64,000 nucleotides of DNA, taken from NCBI GenBank assembly GCA_016839245.1, contig JAEOUN010000110.1:1-64000 (forward strand), written 5' to 3'. The stretch's first letter is position 1. Every line of letters begins with the position of its first letter. The translations under genes and the position numbers were made by a program. Under the pieces are notes generated by a model that saw nothing but the letters and a program-made list of their open reading frames with translations, searched no databases and was not told the DNA's origin. Source of the stretch: Candidatus Thorarchaeota archaeon (GTDB lineage Archaea; Asgardarchaeota; Thorarchaeia; Thorarchaeales; Thorarchaeaceae). This document shows, one piece after another, positions 8,285-17,047 of the stretch.

Positions 8285-8389
8285 AACATCTAAACTATTG
8301 TTAATTTATTGACTTATAACTTTATTCATCAGAATGAACTCCAGAGTAATCTACAGAAGATGTCAGAGATGGAAAATCATCTGCATAGA

Positions 8390-9223
8390 CTATCTTTTTC
8401 TTAGTTCGAGATTTTCATCCATTGCCCCAGTTCTATATCCTCGTAGGTCAAGTGTTACATATGTAAATCCCGCATCTCTCGCAATTTTCTCCAGAAGGTC
8501 TAGTTTTTCATGATTGAACATCATCTCACGTTCATCAGCTCCGACCTCGATACGAACGAGGTCTCCATGATACCTTGCTCTAACACATTTTACACCAAAG
8601 ATCTGCAAGACAGCATTTTCCACCTTTTCAACCATTTTCAAACGATTGTAGTCAATTTTGGTCCCATAGGGAAATCTTGTCGCAAGGCATGCCATCGAAG
8701 ACTTCTCTGCAACTGAGAGTCCTCTTTCACGTGCATATTCTCGAAGTTCTTCTTTTGTCAAGCCTGCTTCAAGAAATGGTGATATTACTTCTGAATCCTC
8801 TAGCGCCTTAATCCCTGGTCGGTACCCTTGAACCTCACTTACGGTTGTTCCCTCAACCACAACATCAAAACCTAGTTCGTGTGCAACATTTACCCATATT
8901 TTTGCTAGTATTTTTTTACAAGCATAACATCTATCTATTGAATTCTCATTCAATCGTTTTTCCGAGAGCCAATCAAAATCTCTTGTGATTAATTCCATAT
9001 TCATTTCTTTTGCTATCTTCTCAGCATCATCCTGCTCACTCTGCGGAACGGTTTGGCTTGAAATTGTAAGCAATACTGTCCTCAGGGCAACTTCTTTTGC
9101 TATGTTACCCAAGACTGTACTGTCAACGCCCCCACTAAATGCAATTAAAACCTTCTTTCCTGCTAACTTGCGTCTAACCTTGTCGAATTTTTCTTGAGTC
9201 TTCTTATCCATTAGTAAACACAT
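8390..9223 (-). CDS. larE: LarE-type PP-loop sulfurtransferase, three-cysteine form
   Basis: N-type PP-loop ATPase with AFSGGVDSTVL at about residues 28-38, and the LarE-family block GYRPGIKALED, SPFLEAGLTKEELREYA, then ACLATRFPYGT. LarE proteins thiolate the pyridinium carboxylates of the nickel-pincer cofactor. Three cysteines are present, C99 and C102 (RCYACK) and C179 (ACLATR). From knowledge of the family, three-cysteine LarEs hold a 4Fe-4S cluster instead of sacrificing one cysteine. No larB, larC or larA is in the window, so the product of the reaction here is open. It is closely followed by tusA. A second ATG at codon 5 is also possible. Confidence 0.8.
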   Translation of the reverse strand: MCLLMDKKTQEKFDKVRRKLAGKKVLIAFSGGVDSTVLGNIAKEVALRTVLLTISSQTVPQSEQDDAEKIAKEMNMELITRDFDWLSEKRLNENSIDRCYACKKILAKIWVNVAHELGFDVVVEGTTVSEVQGYRPGIKALEDSEVISPFLEAGLTKEELREYARERGLSVAEKSSMACLATRFPYGTKIDYNRLKMVEKVENAVLQIFGVKCVRARYHGDLVRIEVGADEREMMFNHEKLDLLEKIARDAGFTYVTLDLRGYRTGAMDENLELRKR

Positions 9224-9246
9224 CTACTCTTTCTTTGAACTATCAC

Positions 9247-11085
9247 TTAGTCTGACATATAGGGATCTTCATCTACATCAATATCTGCATATCCTACATC
9301 TTTTAGGAGTTCTTCAATAGATTCAGCGCCGGTTATCCAAGAGATACTCCATGTGTTATCATCCTTCAAAGCTAACTCAACATCAGGAAGGTCACCAAGT
9401 AAATTGTGGTCCATCTCAATCGCATCTTGGTATGCACCTGCGAGGGCGATTACGAAATGTGATCCTGGCACATCATTTAGGTTTCCAACTGGAATGCCAT
9501 CTATCATCATGCCTTTTGGCAGAGTCAGTGGTCTATTATCTTTCGTAAACAACACCTCCTCTGAGCGTTGCCTGTAGAAGTGAGTAATATCGCCATCAGA
9601 GTCGCAAGTGATATCTACAAGACGAACTGTTGTTTCTGGATGGATGTGAAGATTTGATGTTGGAATGATAGGGAAATACTGGTCTACTAATACATAATCT
9701 GCAACACTATTGAATACGCTGAAGTTGCCAATTGCGATATGTTCAGGATACCAAACGACACTCAAATCCTCAAGGCTTTGAACGGAGCTAAGATCCAATT
9801 GTGTGAGTCTTTGCCTACTTGCTTGTTCCAACCTTCCAACAATCATTTCTTTCTCATGAATTGCTTCTAATCCAGTGAGAGTCATACCTCCAAAATAGGA
9901 ATGGAACTCCTTCCAAATTATGAGTAACTCTTTTGGTGTAGTCACGTTATTGATTCTATTCAAATAATCATTCATTTTCTCTCTTGAAGGTTCCACCTGG
10001 TACTTTTCAAGGAGTGTGGGGAAGACTGACCTTACTTCTATTGCTTCAACTATGATTAATGCGGCTAGGGCCGTAATTCCTCTGCCTGCTTCAATCATTA
10101 TGTTTGGCGGTGGATGGTTTTTCTCACAATCTTTGAGATATTCCTTTACTCCATTGACAAGCTTGAACGCATATTGATACATTAAATCTGGAGCGTTTTC
10201 ACCCGTGTAATCGATTGCGAGCCCTCCACCAAAGTCAATATTCTTCAAGTTCGTCAAACCTTTATTTCTTAATTCGACATAGATACTCGTTAAGAACTTG
10301 CCAAATCTTGTAAAAGAATCCAAATCAGTGATCTGAGAACCTGCATGTCCTAAAATTGTGTAAACGGCGGAGGCAAACTCTGTTCGATTGAGAAGGTCAA
10401 CCACATTAAACAAATCATGGATACTTAGACCAAACTTGGAATTACGTCCTGTTGAATGAGACCAATGCCCCTCAACTTCAAGATATGGCTTGATTCTAAG
10501 CACTAATTCTGTGGTTCCCGGTGTGAAAAGATCAACGATTAGCTGGGCTTCATGTAGTGATTCAATTGAGATTGCTACTCTGTAACCTTCCTCATTACAC
10601 TGTTGAATCAACCGAAGATAATCTGGATCTTTTGCTCCATTGCAGATAATTCTTCGATGTCTTTCATTCTTAATGACAGATTTAATGAGAAGTAATTCAG
10701 CTTTTGTACCTGCTTCTAAGCCATATTCAGAATCTGAACGAATCACTGCTGTTACGTAATCACTCCTCTGATTCACCTTTACCGGATAGATCCCGATGAA
10801 TTTCCCATGATACTGCAGCTCTCCAAAGACTCTTTCAAACGAGGATTTTAATTTCCTGATCTGATATGTAATGAGTTGAGGGATTCTGAGAGTGAACGAT
10901 GATGCGTATCCAGGAAAATGTCCATTTGCAGTCTTTATTCTCTCTACAATCTCTTTAACAGAGATACTCTTGTCGAGTAAGCGAATACAAAGGTCTCCAT
11001 TCTTTGTGATATCAAGAAAATGAAGGTCATTTCTAGCAAGCCCGTATACTATCTTCGTTTTTTCAATTGACCATTTTTCATCCAT
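9247..11085 (-). CDS. speA: Biosynthetic arginine decarboxylase, PLP-dependent
   Basis: Converts arginine to agmatine, the first step of polyamine synthesis by the SpeA route. The 612-residue length and alanine-racemase-type fold match. The PLP lysine is K103 in GIYPVKVNQ. Further family motifs are YGLEAGTKAELL, ICNGAKD, LRIKPYLEVEGHW, GRNSKFGLS, ILGHAGSQI, DFGGGLAIDY, EAGRGITA and the substrate-binding VDITCDSDGD. The ribosome site (GAGGGG) is clear. It is the last gene of a run that begins with a propeller protein and two Cache receptors. Many archaea use a pyruvoyl enzyme instead, so the PLP type suggests a bacterial-like origin. Confidence 0.95.
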   Translation of the reverse strand: MDEKWSIEKTKIVYGLARNDLHFLDITKNGDLCIRLLDKSISVKEIVERIKTANGHFPGYASSFTLRIPQLITYQIRKLKSSFERVFGELQYHGKFIGIYPVKVNQRSDYVTAVIRSDSEYGLEAGTKAELLLIKSVIKNERHRRIICNGAKDPDYLRLIQQCNEEGYRVAISIESLHEAQLIVDLFTPGTTELVLRIKPYLEVEGHWSHSTGRNSKFGLSIHDLFNVVDLLNRTEFASAVYTILGHAGSQITDLDSFTRFGKFLTSIYVELRNKGLTNLKNIDFGGGLAIDYTGENAPDLMYQYAFKLVNGVKEYLKDCEKNHPPPNIMIEAGRGITALAALIIVEAIEVRSVFPTLLEKYQVEPSREKMNDYLNRINNVTTPKELLIIWKEFHSYFGGMTLTGLEAIHEKEMIVGRLEQASRQRLTQLDLSSVQSLEDLSVVWYPEHIAIGNFSVFNSVADYVLVDQYFPIIPTSNLHIHPETTVRLVDITCDSDGDITHFYRQRSEEVLFTKDNRPLTLPKGMMIDGIPVGNLNDVPGSHFVIALAGAYQDAIEMDHNLLGDLPDVELALKDDNTWSISWITGAESIEELLKDVGYADIDVDEDPYMSD

Positions 11086-11121
11086 CTTATAATTCCCCTC
11101 TTTTCTATGAGAGGGAGAGGA

Positions 11122-12582
11122 CTACTCTTCGTCCTCTCTTATTGTATCAAGCATTCCTTGGAAAGCTCTAGCTAATTCACCAATCTCATCATCTTTTGAG
11201 ATATACGATTGGTCCACTTGGAGATCATCTGTATCCAGTGGTTGTTCTCTGATTCTAGCAGCAACATTTCTAGTTGCCAAGTCCATCAAATATTGCAGTG
11301 GTCGAGTTACTGTGTTGGCAACTGAAACTGCAACCAGACCCGCAATGATAATACCTCCTATCGTGATAAAGAGAATAAATGTTGCAGCTTGTGTGTTTGC
11401 CTCAACAATTCTAGCTTCAAGAGGTGGAATTGCTTCCAAGACCTCAGCAAGTGGCACAGAGATTACACAGATATATCCTCCCTTTCCAACAGGAGTATAT
11501 ACCAAGATACTCTCATTTCCATTTCTTGTATATCTAAGTGCACCTGAGAGTTGTTCCCCAACTTCTCTGATACTACTCATATCAGTTTCAGTTAATGGGT
11601 CACTACTCGTCGGATCTGCTTCTATGTCAAGAAGATAGGGCAATCCAGAGAAATAATCTGTATCATCCAGTTCTGGATGCGCTACAATATTCCCTTCTGA
11701 ATTCAGTAGAAAGGCATAGCCACTGTCTAGGACTTTAATGTCAATGACTTTTTGCTGGATGTCCTGAATTGTGATATCACCTGAAATAACTGCAAGAGGA
11801 AGACCATTACTATACACAAGTTTTCCAATAGATATCAAAAGAACATTATCAAACTCATCATAATACGGATCTACAAATATAGTATCCCCTGTTCCGGTTG
11901 CAATTGTTGTATACCAATCCTCTAATCTTGGGTCATAAGTATCTGCGAGACGCTCTACATCATTTGTACTACTCAAGATACTTCCTGGGTAATTAATGAA
12001 CAATCCATCATCTACAAATGCAATATACAACCAACGAAAGTCAAGCTGGTCATGAATTGCTTTGAAGATATAATCCATATTGGAAACACGACCCAGCTTA
12101 TCTCCGTTGGAAGTTTCGTAATCTGTATAATCCGTCGAGTCATATCCTCTGATGAACCAACTACTATATGTCCATGATACATTCAAACCATAATTGTCCT
12201 CGTAATGATTATCACTAGGCGCTGGAGCTATTGTATCGTTTTCAAAGAGTAAATCATAGTAGACTTCTCTATACGCATATGTCGAATCCGTATCAAATAA
12301 TGTTTCAAGCTCTTGAGCTGCCGCTTCAATCATTCCTTGAGCACCAGATAGCTTCTCATTGATTACCAAGGCAGTCTTCTGTGCAGTTTCCTCCATATTC
12401 TCTTGGACTTGAGTCTGTAAGGCTAATGAGCTCTGATCTTTCGTGAATCCACCAATGACATCCACAAAAGTCATAGAAACAAGACCTGTAATTGTGAGTG
12501 ATATAAAGGATATGACTAGGAAAGTAATAATCACATTTGTTCTGAACTTACCCTTCTTCTTGGTTTGTATTGATTGTGCCAT
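11122..12582 (-). CDS. dCache-HAMP transmembrane receptor without output domain
   Basis: A 486-residue receptor: TM1 at about 15-37, an extracytoplasmic double-Cache region at about 45-380, TM2 at about 397-420 and a HAMP domain to about residue 480. The ligand-pocket signature YDPRLEDWY and the following VDPYYDEF and GYAFLLNSEGNIVAHP blocks are typical of dCache_1. The protein ends immediately after HAMP, so it has no kinase, methyl-acceptor or cyclase. It has a strong GGAGG ribosome site and sits 12 bases after a larger Cache protein, which suggests they work as a pair. Confidence 0.85.
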   Translation of the reverse strand: MAQSIQTKKKGKFRTNVIITFLVISFISLTITGLVSMTFVDVIGGFTKDQSSLALQTQVQENMEETAQKTALVINEKLSGAQGMIEAAAQELETLFDTDSTYAYREVYYDLLFENDTIAPAPSDNHYEDNYGLNVSWTYSSWFIRGYDSTDYTDYETSNGDKLGRVSNMDYIFKAIHDQLDFRWLYIAFVDDGLFINYPGSILSSTNDVERLADTYDPRLEDWYTTIATGTGDTIFVDPYYDEFDNVLLISIGKLVYSNGLPLAVISGDITIQDIQQKVIDIKVLDSGYAFLLNSEGNIVAHPELDDTDYFSGLPYLLDIEADPTSSDPLTETDMSSIREVGEQLSGALRYTRNGNESILVYTPVGKGGYICVISVPLAEVLEAIPPLEARIVEANTQAATFILFITIGGIIIAGLVAVSVANTVTRPLQYLMDLATRNVAARIREQPLDTDDLQVDQSYISKDDEIGELARAFQGMLDTIREDEE

Positions 12583-12594
12583 TATTTTTACCTC

Positions 12595-15480
12595 CTAGTA
12601 ATCTACAGTTGTACCTCCTACTTCGAGTTGCGCCATCATTACTCCAATCTTTTCGAAAGCTCCTTCGATGTCCGTTCGAACATCAATACTATCAACAACC
12701 GAAAGATACTGACCTTGTGGTATGCTATCACAAATAGAATGGAGGAGTTCTTCTGTTGTCATTTTTCGTCCTGTAACTGGTGATCGCAGTCTCTTCCTTG
12801 TGTCCACGACTGACTTCAACTCTTGACCAACGCCTATTACAATTAGATTGACATCGAGATGATTATCCCGAATAAATCCCTCAATTGTTAAGGGTCTATT
12901 ATGCCGAATTCTATCTTTTTCTGTGAATATCCCTTCTAGAGCATCAAGTGAATATGTATCTGAGCTGTTATCCTGACCATCAGTGAGGGCGATAATCCAT
13001 CTATGCTCACTAGATTCAATCTTGTTCAACTCTTCAAGTGCTCTTCCAAGAGCATCATAGAATGCTGTTGCATAATTTGGATATTTGAGTGAATCAAGAG
13101 CTCGAATAATGGGGCTTTCCTCATCTTCACGTTCTCCCTTAATGGTGAGAGGTAAGATCTCTCTATATGAGGAATTGAAAATGATAATAGAGACCGCATC
13201 TTGAGGATTCACTTGGCTGTGAAGGATTTCTTTTGCACCACTGACCGCAGCTTTAATCCTCTGTTGAGCTTGCATACTACCAGAGTAATCTATCACAAAT
13301 GTAACACTCTTTTTGAACATAATTGATCTTTTTAATTTCTCAGCCTTTCTCCTAACTTCATGGCTTGGCTTGTTCAATTCATCAAGAACATCTGCTAGTC
13401 GTTGCATTGCGAAGACAACTAGCCACATCTCATCAGTATCTTGTCCAAATTTGATTGATTCGTTGTAAGATTCCTCGGCCTTTCTCCATTTTCCTTGTAC
13501 CTGATAGAGTTCAGCCTCATGATATTGTATGTATGCAAGACTTCTCTCATACCCAATTGACTCTGCAACATCTTTTGCTTCATTATACTTGGATTGAGCT
13601 TGGCTATATCTTCCATCTCTCATATAGACTAGTCCCATAGCATCAAGTCTTCGAGCTTGGCCATACTGATTTTTTAATGACAAATCGATTGCATGTGCAT
13701 CCTCAAGAAGGTCCATGGCCTTGTCAGTATTACCACGGTCCATCTCGATGAGTGCCATATTATGATAGGTTGAAGCGATTCGTAACATGGCATCTTTCTC
13801 ATTTGCACCTTCCTTTTTCGCCTCTTCAAGCATCTCTTTTGAAATCTCTAGAGACCTATTGTAATGATCCATGGCATTCATTGTATCTCCACGTTGACGA
13901 TACACATTACCGATATTCAGAAGCATGGTCTGTTCTCCTGTATCTATCTGCAGTCTTTGGCTGATTTCTAGCAGATTCTGATAGTTGGCTAGAGCTCTTC
14001 TCAGGTCTCCACGAATGAATGCCTGATTTCCAAATCGACAAGCCTCTTGGAAACTAAGTAATGCATCTACAGTTGTACCTACTTCTTCATACATCGCCCC
14101 TGCGGTTGACACTCCTCTCGTGAAGTCTTGTTTCGACATCTTTTCCACAAGACGCGTCATTTCTCTAATTGGCTCAACGACGGCTCTTCCTCGTCGTGAT
14201 GAAACTACTGTCACAACTGCTGCAACAACAATGAGAATCCCTCCAAGTGCTGTTGTAAGTATGAGTGTTCTGGTTGCAACAAGATTGAGAATATTTGTAG
14301 CTGGCGCTACAACATCAGAATCCGGTACAACAACTGCAAGAATATAGTCTGTTCCCTCCACTTTTTCAAATGCCATGTGCCATTTTTTGCCATCCTTCTG
14401 ATATTCAATTAATCCTGAATCTTGTATCAAGATTTCCGTTGTCAGTATATCTGTGAATGTTATAGCTTCATTGCTGGAAGTGGAGCCAAACTCAAGGAAT
14501 TGAATTGAAGATACTTCTTCTTCTAATGATTGATCTTTATGTGCTACAACATTTCCCGAATCATCAAGGAGAAATGCATAACCATTATCCGTTATTTCAA
14601 GACTCAAAACTTTGTCTAACACAGTTGCCATTGTTACATCTGCTGATACAACTCCAATAAGTGACCCATTAGTATCGAATCTGACTGGTCTGCCCATTGA
14701 TATTACAAGACCCACGGATGGATCCACATAAGGTGCGGTGAAAATAACATTATCATTCGAAGGCGATGCCGTAGCCACATTTGTGTACCAGGTCTCGTTG
14801 TTTGGATCATAATCCTTGCTTGCTGGTACAGAATTTCCATCTTCATCTTGTTGGAAATAAATCAGATTATCAAAGGGATAGTTTCTGAATAGATGTTGAT
14901 CTGACACTTCCAAATCGAAACCCATGTAGAGCCATCTGAAATCTGAATTCATTTCATGAAGTGCTCGAAAAACATTGATCATGTTTGAAGAATAATCAAC
15001 TGCGTTTTGTGTTAAAGTGGAGAAATCGTGAGGATCGTCATTCTGCCAAGCAAAACGTGGCATGTAGTAACAATCATACTCGAATGATATTGTATCCGAT
15101 CCATATGCTTCAACAATAGAGTCGTCGGTTTCAAACGTGCTAACGAGATGTGTATACCACCTTGGTTCTTCAGACAAATCCCAATAGTAGTTGTATTGTG
15201 CTGTGGCTGAAATCCGTCCATTGAATAGATCTTCACAATACTGCTCCATCATGTATATTCCATCAACATAGCTCTGCCATCTCTCACTGATGTATAGAGC
15301 GGTATCATTCGATATTCTTTGAAGGTTCGCTAATTCTTCCGCTTTAAGAGCTGTTGCCGCATCTGATGCGTTTGCGTTAGATACTGAGTATATCTCACCA
15401 ATTGATAGAGCTGAAATAACAAGCATTGGTACTAAAGCCACAACGATGAATGTATACACTATTCGCTTTGAAATCTCCAT
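12595..15480 (-). CDS. dCache-HAMP receptor with TPR repeats and a VWA domain
   Basis: A 961-residue receptor. TM1 lies at about 7-29. A double-Cache sensor (about 40-390) carries YDPNNETWY, FTAPYVDP and GYAFLLDDSGNVVAHK. TM2 lies at about 398-425, followed by a HAMP-like linker. Five or six TPR units (about 475-715) include MLLNIGNVYRQRGD, TYHNMALIEMDRGN and RLDAMGLVYMRDGR. A von Willebrand A domain fills 721-945 with an intact MIDAS: D731, S733 and S735 (DYSGS), T804 and D834. Extracellular ligand would be coupled to protein assembly rather than phosphorylation. The partner is unknown. It is followed 12 bases later by the shorter Cache-HAMP receptor. Confidence 0.85.
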   Translation of the reverse strand: MEISKRIVYTFIVVALVPMLVISALSIGEIYSVSNANASDAATALKAEELANLQRISNDTALYISERWQSYVDGIYMMEQYCEDLFNGRISATAQYNYYWDLSEEPRWYTHLVSTFETDDSIVEAYGSDTISFEYDCYYMPRFAWQNDDPHDFSTLTQNAVDYSSNMINVFRALHEMNSDFRWLYMGFDLEVSDQHLFRNYPFDNLIYFQQDEDGNSVPASKDYDPNNETWYTNVATASPSNDNVIFTAPYVDPSVGLVISMGRPVRFDTNGSLIGVVSADVTMATVLDKVLSLEITDNGYAFLLDDSGNVVAHKDQSLEEEVSSIQFLEFGSTSSNEAITFTDILTTEILIQDSGLIEYQKDGKKWHMAFEKVEGTDYILAVVVPDSDVVAPATNILNLVATRTLILTTALGGILIVVAAVVTVVSSRRGRAVVEPIREMTRLVEKMSKQDFTRGVSTAGAMYEEVGTTVDALLSFQEACRFGNQAFIRGDLRRALANYQNLLEISQRLQIDTGEQTMLLNIGNVYRQRGDTMNAMDHYNRSLEISKEMLEEAKKEGANEKDAMLRIASTYHNMALIEMDRGNTDKAMDLLEDAHAIDLSLKNQYGQARRLDAMGLVYMRDGRYSQAQSKYNEAKDVAESIGYERSLAYIQYHEAELYQVQGKWRKAEESYNESIKFGQDTDEMWLVVFAMQRLADVLDELNKPSHEVRRKAEKLKRSIMFKKSVTFVIDYSGSMQAQQRIKAAVSGAKEILHSQVNPQDAVSIIIFNSSYREILPLTIKGEREDEESPIIRALDSLKYPNYATAFYDALGRALEELNKIESSEHRWIIALTDGQDNSSDTYSLDALEGIFTEKDRIRHNRPLTIEGFIRDNHLDVNLIVIGVGQELKSVVDTRKRLRSPVTGRKMTTEELLHSICDSIPQGQYLSVVDSIDVRTDIEGAFEKIGVMMAQLEVGGTTVDY

Positions 15481-15533
15481 GTTCTTCGTTTCTCCCTTTT
15501 TAATATGATTTTGTCTTTCTTTTTTTGATTCTT

Positions 15534-16979
15534 CTAATTTGCTAATTCTCTCAGCTCTTCAATCATTTTTTCTGCAAAGAATTGAGAGTTCATCTTCTCA
15601 TCAAGAATAAACAGATCACCTTCCAATGTGCCTTGAATAATTCCCTCACCCAATAGAATTATGAGCGTTCTTCGAAGGAGAATCCTATCGATACCCGTAT
15701 CTCGTTCTATTCTACCTATACTGATGCTGTCCGTACCTCGTAGAAGTTCTAACAGACTAGATTTAATGGATTTGACATCGTTCTCTTCTATTTTCCTAAA
15801 TTTCTGTTTCTTCTTAGGTTCTGTTCTAACGAAGGTACTACCATCAAGGTGTCCTTCAAAGTAATCTCCTTTGATCATTGTCTGCAGACTACGACGAAGA
15901 TTATACGCAGTAGGTCTTGGCAAAGTCCGTCGTAAAATTCTGTCAAGATCTTTGAGTTTGATTTGTTGATGCTTATGTGTTATAGAGTCTATACTCTCTT
16001 GGATATATTCTTCAATTACATACTCATCCATCATCTCAAGTTTAGCTCCACAGGATTGGCATACTGCTGCTTCCGGTGATGTTGGAGCACCACAATTACC
16101 ACACTTTACCGCTCTACGATAGACGACTTCTTTTGTAGAACCTATTTGTTGAAGGATGACTTTTTCTGTTTTTGATACTTTTCCAGTCTGCTCCACTTCC
16201 CAAAAACCCAGTTTACGATCTTTAGTACTAACCACTAGGTAAGCTACATCTGATATCTCATCAGGTACTCCAGTTGCTATTGCTCGTGGAACATTTCCGA
16301 CATCAAGACGATCTACTTCATTCCCATCTATGTCCCAAATCCTCAGGGTGGATGATAAATCTCCTGAAACAAATAACTTTCTTTCTCCATAAGATAATAT
16401 TGCAAAAACAGAGATTTTCTCGCCAAGTTGGAGTTCACGTAGATGATAACCATCTGATGTCAAGATTGTGATCTTCCCGGTTTTATCTGCTATAACAACC
16501 TCTAATTCTCCATCACTTGTGATATCTTCAAGCCATATGTCTGCAATCGGCTCGATAGTATTTCTAGTAAAGATTGCATCTCTGTCATTATTATATAGAA
16601 TTACTCTATTGTTTTGAAGGGCGACAACTACCTCGGCCGCATCATCACCATCTATATCTCGTGCATCGCACGCAATAATATCACTCTCAAGTCTGATATT
16701 CCAGACAGTACTCCCACGATGGTCCACTACAAGAACCTTCTTTCCTACACCACCTATGAGTGCATCTTTTCCTTCGCCTTCGATATCTGCAACAGCGATG
16801 CACCGAACCTTACTGCTCCATTTACGAGTGCTTCGTAGTGAACCTTTTGCATCAAATACTCTCATCCTATCTCCATAATCAAGGGAGAATATCTGTGCAC
16901 TCGCATCCTTTTTCTGTCGGATATAAACCGAATATACATTAGCAGAAACAGGTACGCTTGCAACCGAACGTATTTTCAC
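15534..16979 (-). CDS. Beta-propeller, zinc-ribbon and winged-helix multidomain protein
   Basis: Residues 1-285 contain repeating beta-propeller blades of the FG-GAP/WD type (for example IAVADIEGEGKDALIGG, ARDIDGDDAAEVVVA, LEDITSDGELEVVIAD). A four-cysteine zinc ribbon follows (CGNCGAP and CQSCGAK). The last 170 residues hold two similar helical units (LDRILRRTLPRPTAYNLRRSLQ and IGRIERDTGIDRILLRRTLI) that look like winged helices. It starts with GTG and is the first gene of the receptor and speA run, 53 bases before the Cache-VWA gene. A scaffold or regulator that reads the receptors' state is possible. Cytoplasmic location is inferred from the absence of a signal. Confidence 0.7.
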   Translation of the reverse strand: MKIRSVASVPVSANVYSVYIRQKKDASAQIFSLDYGDRMRVFDAKGSLRSTRKWSSKVRCIAVADIEGEGKDALIGGVGKKVLVVDHRGSTVWNIRLESDIIACDARDIDGDDAAEVVVALQNNRVILYNNDRDAIFTRNTIEPIADIWLEDITSDGELEVVIADKTGKITILTSDGYHLRELQLGEKISVFAILSYGERKLFVSGDLSSTLRIWDIDGNEVDRLDVGNVPRAIATGVPDEISDVAYLVVSTKDRKLGFWEVEQTGKVSKTEKVILQQIGSTKEVVYRRAVKCGNCGAPTSPEAAVCQSCGAKLEMMDEYVIEEYIQESIDSITHKHQQIKLKDLDRILRRTLPRPTAYNLRRSLQTMIKGDYFEGHLDGSTFVRTEPKKKQKFRKIEENDVKSIKSSLLELLRGTDSISIGRIERDTGIDRILLRRTLIILLGEGIIQGTLEGDLFILDEKMNSQFFAEKMIEELRELAN

Positions 16980-17015
16980 TTTTCATATCCAACCACATTT
17001 TGTTTGTTGCATAGC

Positions 17016-17023
17016 AATATAAG
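17016..17023 (+). promoter_or_regulatory. TATA box for the histone-deacetylase-family gene
   Basis: AATATAAG sits 25-32 bases before the ATG at 17048, the spacing expected for a transcript that is leaderless or nearly so in archaea. It lies in the 68-base divergent gap shared with the propeller gene. Confidence 0.5.
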
Positions 17024-17047
17024 TTTGCACCGATGATAAGATAACTA

